This document shows, piece by piece, positions 5,723-11,121 of a stretch of 11,121 nt of DNA (positions are counted from its first letter, which is position 1; each line of letters opens with the position of its first letter). Position numbers and translations under genes: made by a program. The notes under the pieces were generated by a model. It was not told the origin of the DNA. It ran no database searches and saw only the letters and a list, made by a program, of their open reading frames with translations. The DNA is from Chloroflexota bacterium (GTDB lineage Bacteria; Chloroflexota; Dehalococcoidia; Tepidiformales; Tepidiformaceae): contig CAUJEQ010000103.1 of NCBI GenBank assembly GCA_963169135.1, positions 1-11,121 of the forward strand, read 5' to 3'.

Positions 5723-5727
5723 GGAGG
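5723..5727 (+). promoter_or_regulatory. Ribosome-binding site of the beta-hydroxyacid dehydrogenase gene
   Basis: GGAGG lies 8 bases before ATG 5736, within the 18-base gap after the upstream stop. Confidence 0.7.
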
Positions 5728-5735
5728 CAACAACC

Positions 5736-6626
5736 ATGGCTATCGAACGCGTCGGATTCATTGGGCTCGGCATCATGGGCGCCCCCATGGCAGTCAACCT
5801 CTTGAATGCGGGCTTCTCTCTCACCGTCTGGAATCGAACGCCATCCCGGATGGAGCCTCTGCTGGCACTTGGTGCGTCCCCCGCGGATTCCCCCGCCGCG
5901 GTCGCTGCTGCGAGTGAGGTGACCATTTCCTGCGTGACCAACTCGCCCGATGTCGAGGCGGTCGCGCTTGGGCCCCATGGCATCGCCGAGGGAGCGATGC
6001 CCGGCTCCGTCTACATCGATTGTTCCACCATCGCCCCCGAGACCGCCCGCCGCGTCGCCGCCGAGCTCTCCCTACGCGGCATCGCCATGCTCGACGCTCC
6101 GGTGAGCGGTGGCGATGTCGGCGCGAAGGCCGGCACCCTGGCGATCATGGCCGGCGGCGAGGCTGAGGTTTTCGCGCGTTGTCTCCCCGTCCTCGAAGCA
6201 ATCGGTAAGACCATCGTCCATGTCGGCCCTGCTGGTTCAGGCCAGGTTGTGAAACTCTGCAACCAGGTGGCCGGAGGCCTGAACCTCCTCGCGATGGCGG
6301 AAGCCATCTCGCTCGCGCGGGGGGCCGGCGTGGATCCCGCGAGGATGCTCGAAGTGGTCAGCGCTGGCGCCGCCGGGTCGTGGATGCTCGCCAACCTCGC
6401 GCCGCGTGCCATCCGCGGCGACTACGCCCCCGGATTCATGGTCGACCTCATGCAAAAGGACTTGCACCTCGTGCTCGACGAGGCTGCCCGCGGGCACACG
6501 CCCCTCCCGGGTACCGCGCTTGTCTCCCAGCTCTTCCAGGTCATCCAGGCCCAGGGCCGTGGATCCGATGGCACGCAATCCATCGTCGACGCCGTCGCGC
6601 GCCTCGCCGCGAGCGACCAGCGCTGA
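5736..6626 (+). CDS. NAD(P)-dependent beta-hydroxyacid dehydrogenase (3-hydroxyisobutyrate / tartronate-semialdehyde reductase family)
   Basis: The 296-residue product has the full two-domain family architecture. An N-terminal Rossmann domain carries GFIGLGIMGAPMA (residues 8-19), the family signature DAPVSGGDVGAKAG (120-133), and the catalytic Lys K173 in GSGQVVKLCNQ; the helical C-terminal domain includes FMVDLMQKDLHLVLDEA (234-250). These enzymes reversibly oxidise a beta-hydroxy acid to the semialdehyde. The residues after the second strand, WNRTPSR, put an Arg where NADP(H)-using members of the GLYR/succinate-semialdehyde reductase branch have one, so NADPH is more likely than NADH (inference). 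The exact substrate (3-hydroxyisobutyrate, tartronate semialdehyde, succinate semialdehyde or glyoxylate) cannot be told. It is the last gene of the L25 operon, and its stop lies in a hairpin shared with the convergent REC-GGDEF gene. Confidence 0.9.
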   Translation: MAIERVGFIGLGIMGAPMAVNLLNAGFSLTVWNRTPSRMEPLLALGASPADSPAAVAAASEVTISCVTNSPDVEAVALGPHGIAEGAMPGSVYIDCSTIAPETARRVAAELSLRGIAMLDAPVSGGDVGAKAGTLAIMAGGEAEVFARCLPVLEAIGKTIVHVGPAGSGQVVKLCNQVAGGLNLLAMAEAISLARGAGVDPARMLEVVSAGAAGSWMLANLAPRAIRGDYAPGFMVDLMQKDLHLVLDEAARGHTPLPGTALVSQLFQVIQAQGRGSDGTQSIVDAVARLAASDQR

Positions 6627-6639
6627 CGCGCGGCGTCAG
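6623..6639. terminator. Shared hairpin between convergent genes, holding both stop codons
   Basis: CTGACGC (6623-6629), loop GCG, GCGTCAG (6633-6639): a perfect seven-pair stem. The plus-strand stop TGA (6624-6626) and the minus-strand stop TGA (6638-6636) sit at mirror positions in the two arms. There is no T tract on either side, so a bidirectional intrinsic terminator or mRNA 3'-end stabiliser is inferred only. Confidence 0.5.
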
Positions 6640-7607
6640 GCCACCGAAGGGCCGTTCGGCTCCTCGCGGCCCCGAAAGAGGCTGAGTACCGGCCTGACCG
6701 ACTTGTGGTCCGCAAGTTGCTGGTCCGCAGCTGCGAAAAGTTCGCCCGGGTCGCAGCTCACACCGGTCGCCATCCCGAACGTCACCGTCACGGGCACCTG
6801 GTCCGCCCATTCGTCGCCGTTGAGCCGCTCGAGTTCGTGCGCAATCCGTCGGGCAATCAGCCGCCCCAGCGCCAGGTCCCCGTCCGAAAGGATCACGCCG
6901 AAGTCATCGCCGCCGATGCGGGCCGCGAAGTCGGATCCGCGGATACAGCGGGAGATACCCGCCGCCGTCCGCCGGATCATGTCATCGCCCACGTCGTGGC
7001 CATGCACCTCGTTTACGGTCCGCGTGCCCGCGATGTCCACGAGGACGAGCGTCACCGGCCGCCGGTCGGCCCTAGCCTTCTCGCAGACCTCCTGCAGCCG
7101 CTCATCGAAGGCGTGCCGGTTGTGCAGCCCGGTGAGGTGATCGGTCCGGGCTTCCCGCTCGAGCCACCGGACCATAGTGTCTCGCCGCCGCAGGTTTCGG
7201 TTCTCCTCGAACGCGCCTACGATCCGCAGCACCAATTGCTGCCCATCTTCCAGGTGGGCCTTATTGAAGAAGTCGTGTGCGCCGAGCTTGATCGCCGGCA
7301 GCGCTTCGCGCTCGTTCTCTCCGCTTGTCAGTAGCACAACGGCCACGTCGTTCCGGTGCTCTCGCAGGTACTGGACCAGTACTGCCGAGGGGTCGCTCCA
7401 GAGCGCTGAATCGATCAGCGCGACATCGAATGACCCGTCACGCAGCAGTGCCAGCGCTTCCTCGATCGTCCGCGCAGCGTGCGTCACGAAGTCGCCGCTG
7501 CGATGCAGCAACTCGCGCACCCGCCGGACATCCTCGATGCAGGCATCGACGATCAGCACGCGTAAGACGCGCGGTTTTTCGGTTGGCGGTGCGCTGCGGG
7601 CGATCAC
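6636..7607 (-). CDS. Response-regulator receiver-GGDEF protein with degenerate signatures
   Basis: A 323-residue protein starting at GTG 7607, with GAAGAG 7 bases upstream. A REC domain (about 13-130) keeps the phospho-acceptor D66 (DVALIDSAL), T94 (VLLTSG) and K116 (FFNKAHL), but the acidic pocket usually written DD is D21-A22 (VLIVDACIED). A short charged helix (about 132-156) leads into a GGDEF domain (DHLTGLHNRHAF, 156-167). Aligned with PleD, the metal and GTP residues D191, N199 and D208 are kept. DxDxFK has become DIAGTR (the second Asp, Phe and Lys are lost) and the signature is GGDDF (232-236) instead of GG[DE]EF. The inhibitory I-site RxxD is intact (R223, D226). It may be a weak diguanylate cyclase or a c-di-GMP-binding effector. 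No partner kinase is in the window. It ends in the hairpin shared with the dehydrogenase gene. Confidence 0.88.
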   Translation of the reverse strand: MIARSAPPTEKPRVLRVLIVDACIEDVRRVRELLHRSGDFVTHAARTIEEALALLRDGSFDVALIDSALWSDPSAVLVQYLREHRNDVAVVLLTSGENEREALPAIKLGAHDFFNKAHLEDGQQLVLRIVGAFEENRNLRRRDTMVRWLEREARTDHLTGLHNRHAFDERLQEVCEKARADRRPVTLVLVDIAGTRTVNEVHGHDVGDDMIRRTAAGISRCIRGSDFAARIGGDDFGVILSDGDLALGRLIARRIAHELERLNGDEWADQVPVTVTFGMATGVSCDPGELFAAADQQLADHKSVRPVLSLFRGREEPNGPSVA

Positions 7608-7630
7608 GGCGATGCTCTTCTCCCACTGTC

Positions 7631-7652
7631 ACTATCGGCAAGCGCCAGGCGC
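7631..7652 (-). promoter_or_regulatory. Candidate -10 box and adjacent palindrome upstream of the REC-GGDEF gene
   Basis: GATAGT on the minus strand (7636-7631) resembles the boxes before the PHP and ferredoxin genes and would give a leader of about 17 bases. No good -35 is visible. Just upstream, in what would be the promoter spacer, is a perfect 11-base palindrome, GCGCC-A-GGCGC (7642-7652), a possible operator. Confidence 0.35.
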
Positions 7653-7707
7653 AGGAGGAGGGCAAGGGAGCAATTTGTGGAAATATTCCGTGGATCGTGG
7701 GTGACGT

Positions 7708-7929
7708 TTAGTCGAAAAGCGGTCCGCCGGGGTCAAGAACCGTGCCGTCGAGTGCGATGACTGCCGGCCGCTCTTCGCAGTACCCCTCGTTCTCGCACTT
7801 GTCGAATACGAACGCCCCGCGTTTCTTGTCGAACTGGATCTTCCACGTCCCGACGGCCGGGCTTGAGGGCCCTTTCTCCTTCTCGGCGGTCAGGATGGCA
7901 ATGAGCGCGGCGATCTCTTCTCGTCCCAA
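7708..7929 (-). CDS. Small protein of unknown function (73 aa, TTG start)
   Basis: The start is TTG (7929-7927), with GGGGAG six bases upstream (7941-7936). No ATG or GTG exists before the in-frame TAA at 7965-7963, which is also the stop of the MFS gene. The product has an N-terminal helix (REEIAALIAILTAEKEKG), then a beta-rich part with GTWKIQFDKKRGAFVFDKC, two cysteines (C45, C51) and the ending GTVLDPGGPLFD. It is acidic at its C-terminus. I do not recognise it. It is cytosolic in appearance and follows the MFS transporter by 33 bases, so it is probably co-transcribed with it. Confidence 0.6.
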   Translation of the reverse strand: MGREEIAALIAILTAEKEKGPSSPAVGTWKIQFDKKRGAFVFDKCENEGYCEERPAVIALDGTVLDPGGPLFD

Positions 7930-7935
7930 TGGGAA

Positions 7936-7941
7936 CTCCCC
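7936..7941 (-). promoter_or_regulatory. Ribosome-binding site supporting a TTG start
   Basis: GGGGAG on the minus strand, 6 bases before TTG 7929, is the reason for accepting this rare start codon. Confidence 0.5.
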
Positions 7942-7962
7942 GGATTGGATGGTACCTAGAGC

Positions 7963-9228
7963 TTATTCGGCCCCGGCCACCGTGGCGACCTGTACCGGCT
8001 CGCTCGCCTCGCGCCGACCCAATGCCAGCGCAAACACCCACGTCGTCAGTGTCACCAGGACCACGCCCGAGCCCATCACCAGCAGCGTTTCGCGCTCACC
8101 GATGCGGTCTGCCAGCGTCCCGAACGGATAGGCCACCAGGCTGTTCGCTCCCCACGCCAGCATCGTCACCGACATCACCCGGCCGTGATACGCCGGGTCG
8201 GCCTCTTTCATCACCAGTGCGTTGTTGATCAGCTGGAAGGCGCTCGATCCCGCACCCACCAGGAACATCGCCCCGAGGGCCGCCGTGAACGTCGGCGCAA
8301 TCGCCAGCAGCCAGATGGATGCCCCGAGGACAACCCCGCCGGTCATCATCAGCGTCCACGCATGCTTCGAGCCCGCGAACCCCGCGAGGAAAATCGTCAC
8401 CGCAAACCCCGAAATGGCGCTGATCCCCAGGAGGAAGGCCATGTCCTCCGTCTTCCGTCCGAGCTGGTTCTCAAGGAATCCCGGCAGGATCACAAAGTAC
8501 GAAAACCCCGCCATGATCACCCCGATGAACGACAGCGCCAGCAGCATCAGCCGCGGCCGTTCGCGCATGTGCGTCACGCCCAGCCCCATATCCGCGAAGA
8601 ACGAGCGGTTCTCTCGCGCCACGGGCTTGGACGACGGCAGCAACGTGAGCGTGAACACGACGATCGCGAACAGCCCGCCCATGAACAGGTACGTCCCGCC
8701 CGTCCCCACAAAGCCCAGCGCGATCAGCCCGCCCGCGATGAACGGCCCGAAGATCCGGGTCGCCGTCATCCCGACCTGTTGCAGCGCGATCCCGTTCGGC
8801 AGGTCGTGTCGCGGTACCAGTTCGCCCACCCACGCTTGCCTCGCCGGCCCGATGAATGAGAACACCGTGCCCAGCACCAGGGTCGAGCCCGCGAGCGCCA
8901 GGATCGTGATCCGGTCGGACAGGATGAGCAGGCCCACGAGCGCGAAGTTCAACCCGATGATCGTCTGGCCGAAGAACAACATCCGCCGCTTCGAGAACCG
9001 GTCTGCAACCACCCCTCCGAAGGGCGATACCAGGATCGTCGCGATCCCCATCCCCAGCGAGACGAATCCCACCGCACCGTTCTTCCCCGTCAGGTCGAAG
9101 GCCACCACCGCCTGGACCACCGACGACATCATGAACGCCAGGAACGAGAAGCACGTACCAATCCAGAGGACGCGGTACTCCCGGTATTTCAGCGATTTAA
9201 ACGTGTTGTGGGCCCAGGCAGAGATCAT
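7963..9228 (-). CDS. Major facilitator superfamily transporter (MFS_3 / EntS-like exporter type)
   Basis: The 421-residue inner-membrane protein has about 12 hydrophobic segments, a normal length. It opens MISAWAHNTFKSLKYREYR, then the first helix (VLWIGTCFSFLAFMM). MFS motif A is seen in the loop after helix 2 as GGVVADRFSKRRML (71-84). The N-terminal half ends with LPSSKPVARENRSFF, followed by the central cytoplasmic loop LGVTHMRERPRL. The Phe/Ser-rich helix 1 and the GPARQAWVGELVPRHDLPNGIALQQ stretch are typical of the MFS_3 group, which includes the enterobactin exporter EntS and macrolide effluxers. The substrate is not predictable. The start ATG 9228 has AGGA 8 bases before it. It lies 52 bases after glutamate dehydrogenase on the same strand, probably in one transcript. 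No siderophore or resistance genes lie nearby. Confidence 0.9.
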   Translation of the reverse strand: MISAWAHNTFKSLKYREYRVLWIGTCFSFLAFMMSSVVQAVVAFDLTGKNGAVGFVSLGMGIATILVSPFGGVVADRFSKRRMLFFGQTIIGLNFALVGLLILSDRITILALAGSTLVLGTVFSFIGPARQAWVGELVPRHDLPNGIALQQVGMTATRIFGPFIAGGLIALGFVGTGGTYLFMGGLFAIVVFTLTLLPSSKPVARENRSFFADMGLGVTHMRERPRLMLLALSFIGVIMAGFSYFVILPGFLENQLGRKTEDMAFLLGISAISGFAVTIFLAGFAGSKHAWTLMMTGGVVLGASIWLLAIAPTFTAALGAMFLVGAGSSAFQLINNALVMKEADPAYHGRVMSVTMLAWGANSLVAYPFGTLADRIGERETLLVMGSGVVLVTLTTWVFALALGRREASEPVQVATVAGAE

Positions 9229-9280
9229 TCATCCCATCCTAACTGGGCCATTGGACGTGCCGCTATCCCGTGTGTCCGGC

Positions 9281-10546
9281 CTAAACGAAGCCGCGCAACA
9301 AAATCGCCCGGCCGACCCTCTCCACGCCGATGTCGAACGCTGCCTGCCGCGGCAGTGTGCCATCCTGGGCGGCCCGCGCCATCAACTCGTGGAACGCCGC
9401 CACCATGCGTTTCTCCAGTTCCGAGTTCACCATCTCCAGCGACCAGCGGAACTGCTGGATGTTCTGCGTCCATTCGAAGTACGACACCGTAACACCCCCG
9501 GCGTTCACCAGGATGTCCGGTAGCACCGGGATATTCCGTGCGGCGAGGACCTCGTCACCCGGGGGCGTCACCGGGTGGTTCGCCGCCTCAATCACCGCCC
9601 GCGCCCGGACCCGCGGCGCATTCTCCTCCGTGATGACCTCGCCCAGCGCCGCCGGCACAAGGTAGTCGCACTCGAGCTCCAGGAGGTGCTCGTTCGTCAC
9701 CGGCTCCCCCCCCTCGAATCCGGCCACGCTGCCGGCGACCGCGAACCAGGCGTCGAGTGACGCGATGTCGAGCCCATCCGGGTTGGCGATGCCACCCTTA
9801 ACGTCGCTCACGCCGACGATCCGGAACCCCATCTCGCTGGCGATCCGCGCCGTCCACGACCCCACATTGCCGTATCCCTGGATGACTACCTTGAGGTCCC
9901 GGGGGTCCGCCCGCTCCATAATGGCGTACTGGCGCATGCACACCGCCACGCCCCGGCCGGTCGCCTGGTCGCGCCCGTAGCTGCCCCCAAGCTCCACCGG
10001 CTTGCCTGTCACGATCCCCGGCGTGTGCCCGTACTTCTGTCCGTAGGCATCCATCATCCAGGCCATCGTTTGTGCGTTCGTGCCCATGTCCGGGGCCGGG
10101 ATATCCCGGCTGACCCCAAGCACCATCCCGATGTGCTGCGTGTACGTCCGCGTCAGCCGGTTGAGCTCGGTGTCGCTCATCCGCGTGGGGTCGCACATCA
10201 CGCCGCCCTTCGCTCCGCCGAACGGCAGCTCCATCAGTGCGCACTTGTAGGTCATCAGCATCGCCAGTGCCCGCACTTCGTCCAGGTCTGCCTGGGGATG
10301 AAAGCGCACGCCACCTTTGTACGGCCCGCGAGCACCGTTGTGCTGCACGCGGTACCCCTCAAAAATCCGCAACTTCCGGTCATCCATCCGTACCGGCAGC
10401 TGTGCCTGCACTTCCCGCCACGATGTCCGCAGCAGGTCCACTACTTCTGGGCTCAGCTGCAGCCGCTCGGCCGATTGGTACACCGAATTGAGAACGGACT
10501 CGCTCGGCGAAAGGTGGGCGTGTGGCGCTGGTGCCTCGGTCGTCAT
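9281..10546 (-). CDS. gdhA: Glutamate dehydrogenase (hexameric, NAD-type)
   Basis: The product is 421 residues, the usual length of the small hexameric class, and interconverts glutamate and 2-oxoglutarate plus ammonia in the cytoplasm. By alignment with Clostridium symbiosum GDH, K77 (RGPYKGGVRFHP), K101 (MTYKCALM), the catalytic K113 (PFGGAKGGV) and D153 (APDMGTN) are all present, and the substrate-site Ser is in GGVTVSYFEW (S355). The Rossmann motif is GYGNVG (224-229), with an acidic D248 (GVSDVKGG) at the end of the second strand favouring NAD over NADP. The loop that usually reads EGANxPTTP is EAANHPVTP here (320-328). Start ATG 10546 has GGGAG 10 bases upstream. It is the first gene of the minus-strand run and divergent from the 2-hydroxyacid dehydrogenase. 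Leu/Phe dehydrogenases share the fold, but the lysine pattern and length fit GDH. Confidence 0.92.
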   Translation of the reverse strand: MTTEAPAPHAHLSPSESVLNSVYQSAERLQLSPEVVDLLRTSWREVQAQLPVRMDDRKLRIFEGYRVQHNGARGPYKGGVRFHPQADLDEVRALAMLMTYKCALMELPFGGAKGGVMCDPTRMSDTELNRLTRTYTQHIGMVLGVSRDIPAPDMGTNAQTMAWMMDAYGQKYGHTPGIVTGKPVELGGSYGRDQATGRGVAVCMRQYAIMERADPRDLKVVIQGYGNVGSWTARIASEMGFRIVGVSDVKGGIANPDGLDIASLDAWFAVAGSVAGFEGGEPVTNEHLLELECDYLVPAALGEVITEENAPRVRARAVIEAANHPVTPPGDEVLAARNIPVLPDILVNAGGVTVSYFEWTQNIQQFRWSLEMVNSELEKRMVAAFHELMARAAQDGTLPRQAAFDIGVERVGRAILLRGFV

Positions 10547-10630
10547 GCGTCCTGCTCTCCCGCGTGGTATCTACCCGACACCTTACAACGGCCGCTGGAA
10601 CCTGCGAGTAGGGAACCCCAGAATTTCCCC
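10547..10630. promoter_or_regulatory. Divergent control region, glutamate dehydrogenase / 2-hydroxyacid dehydrogenase
   Basis: Eighty-four bases separate the two starts. On the minus strand a TAGATA (10573-10568), similar to the TAGATT of the L25 promoter, lies 21 bases before the GDH start, but no matching -35 is clear. On the plus strand an inverted repeat, GGGAA-N9-TTCCC (10611-10629), sits directly before ATG 10631, where a ribosome-binding site would be expected and none is seen. Both calls are weak. Confidence 0.35.
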
Positions 10631-11121
10631 ATGGGACACGTTTTCATCTCGCGCGCCGTTCCCGGGCGAGCCCTCGATCTACTCACCGCCGCCGGCCATT
10701 CCGTCGAGACCTGGTCCGGCGATCTGCCGCCCCCACCCGAGACTCTCGGCGCCAAGCTCGCCGCCGCCCATGCCGCCTTCACCACCGTCGTCGACTTCGT
10801 CTCCACCGGCATGCTCGCCGCGGCCCCACGCCTCAAGATCGTCGCCAACATGGCGGTCGGCTACGACAACGTCGATCCCGTAGCGGCGGCCGGGATGGGC
10901 ATCTGGGTCACCAACACCCCCGGCGTGCTTGCCGAGACCACCGCCGACATGGCCTGGGCCCTGCTCATGGCGGCCGCGCGCAACGTTGTCGCCAGCGACC
11001 GCGATACCCGCGCCGGCGGCTGGCAGACCTGGTCGCCAACCGGCTTCCTCGGCGTCGACGTCTTCGGCGCCACCCTCGGTATCGTCGGTCTCGGCGAAAT
11101 CGGCGAAGCCGTCGCCCGCCG
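10631..11121 (+). CDS. D-isomer 2-hydroxyacid dehydrogenase, N-terminal half (glyoxylate/hydroxypyruvate reductase type), cut by window
   Basis: The frame from ATG 10631 runs off the window edge after 163 codons. It begins MGHVFISRAVPGRALDLL and shows the catalytic-domain strand RLKIVANMAVGYDNVD (67-82), followed by GIWVTNTPGVLAETTADMAWALLM (90-113), the family's hinge. The Rossmann glycine motif TLGIVGLGEIG (148-158) closes the visible part. The GYDNVD and NTPGVL pairing is characteristic of glyoxylate reductase / D-glycerate dehydrogenase (GyaR/GRHPR-like), which reduces glyoxylate or hydroxypyruvate. The catalytic Arg, Glu and His lie beyond the edge, so substrate and cofactor remain open. 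No Shine-Dalgarno is visible before the start. It is divergent from glutamate dehydrogenase by 84 bases. Confidence 0.88.
   Translation, partial: MGHVFISRAVPGRALDLLTAAGHSVETWSGDLPPPPETLGAKLAAAHAAFTTVVDFVSTGMLAAAPRLKIVANMAVGYDNVDPVAAAGMGIWVTNTPGVLAETTADMAWALLMAAARNVVASDRDTRAGGWQTWSPTGFLGVDVFGATLGIVGLGEIGEAVAR

Noticed and set aside
5097..5978. Minus-strand open frame of 293 codons
   Set aside because: It overlaps the unknown protein and the start of the beta-hydroxyacid dehydrogenase, which have ribosome-binding sites or family motifs. No domain is visible in this reading.
8222..9523. Plus-strand open frame of 433 codons
   Set aside because: It is antisense to the MFS gene and runs into GDH. 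The composition is disordered, and the MFS reading has clear helices and motif A.
9281..10546. Leucine/phenylalanine dehydrogenase as the identity of this gene
   Set aside because: The 421-residue length and the K77/K101/K113/D153 pattern fit glutamate dehydrogenase. Leu/Phe dehydrogenases are shorter.

Overview
The window is compact, GC-rich bacterial chromosome with ordinary chromosomal genes on both strands. There is no rRNA, tRNA, CRISPR array, insertion sequence or phage signature. The combination of a Thermus/Azotobacter-type seven-iron ferredoxin, the long (CTC/TL5-type) form of ribosomal protein L25, a Pth with a short N-terminal extension, DinB-fold and PHP proteins and a secreted collagen-like protein would fit a Chloroflexota-like lineage. 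That placement is inference from gene content and style only; an actinobacterium is not excluded.

Layout. (1) 1-453, plus: 3' part of an unrecognised protein with a C-terminal membrane anchor. It abuts the convergent collagen-like exported protein (454-1086, minus). (2) Peptidyl-tRNA hydrolase (1209-1838, minus) is divergent from a plus-strand pair: a 51-residue membrane peptide (1910-2065) overlapping a DinB-fold protein (2052-2621). (3) A tiny putative zinc-binding protein (2618-2782, minus) is convergent with DinB and divergent from a PHP-domain metallophosphoesterase (2917-3594, plus), followed by a 7Fe ferredoxin (3713-3997, plus) that has its own leader and a hairpin terminator. (4) A plus-strand operon, 4157-6626: ribosomal protein L25, a 318-residue protein of unknown function, and a beta-hydroxyacid dehydrogenase. 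(5) A minus-strand run, 10546 down to 6636: NAD-type glutamate dehydrogenase, MFS transporter, a 73-residue unknown protein, and a REC-GGDEF protein with eroded signatures. (6) 10631 to the edge, plus: N-terminal half of a D-isomer 2-hydroxyacid dehydrogenase, divergent from the glutamate dehydrogenase.

How the genes relate. Pth and L25 are both translation factors and lie about 2.3 kb apart on opposite strands. Glutamate dehydrogenase and the two hydroxyacid dehydrogenases all interconvert 2-oxo or semialdehyde acids with their reduced or aminated forms, but nothing in the sequence ties them into one pathway. Spacing is extremely tight. All three convergent junctions (453/454, 2618-2621, 6626/6636) have stop codons that abut, overlap or share one hairpin.

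I found no convincing previously undescribed multi-gene system. The items most worth a second look are the degenerate REC-GGDEF protein that keeps an inhibitory site, the unknown protein downstream of L25, a stem-loop beside the L25 ribosome-binding site, three very small uncharacterised genes, and the hairpin that holds two opposing stop codons. Promoter and operator calls were made by eye and are weaker than the gene calls.
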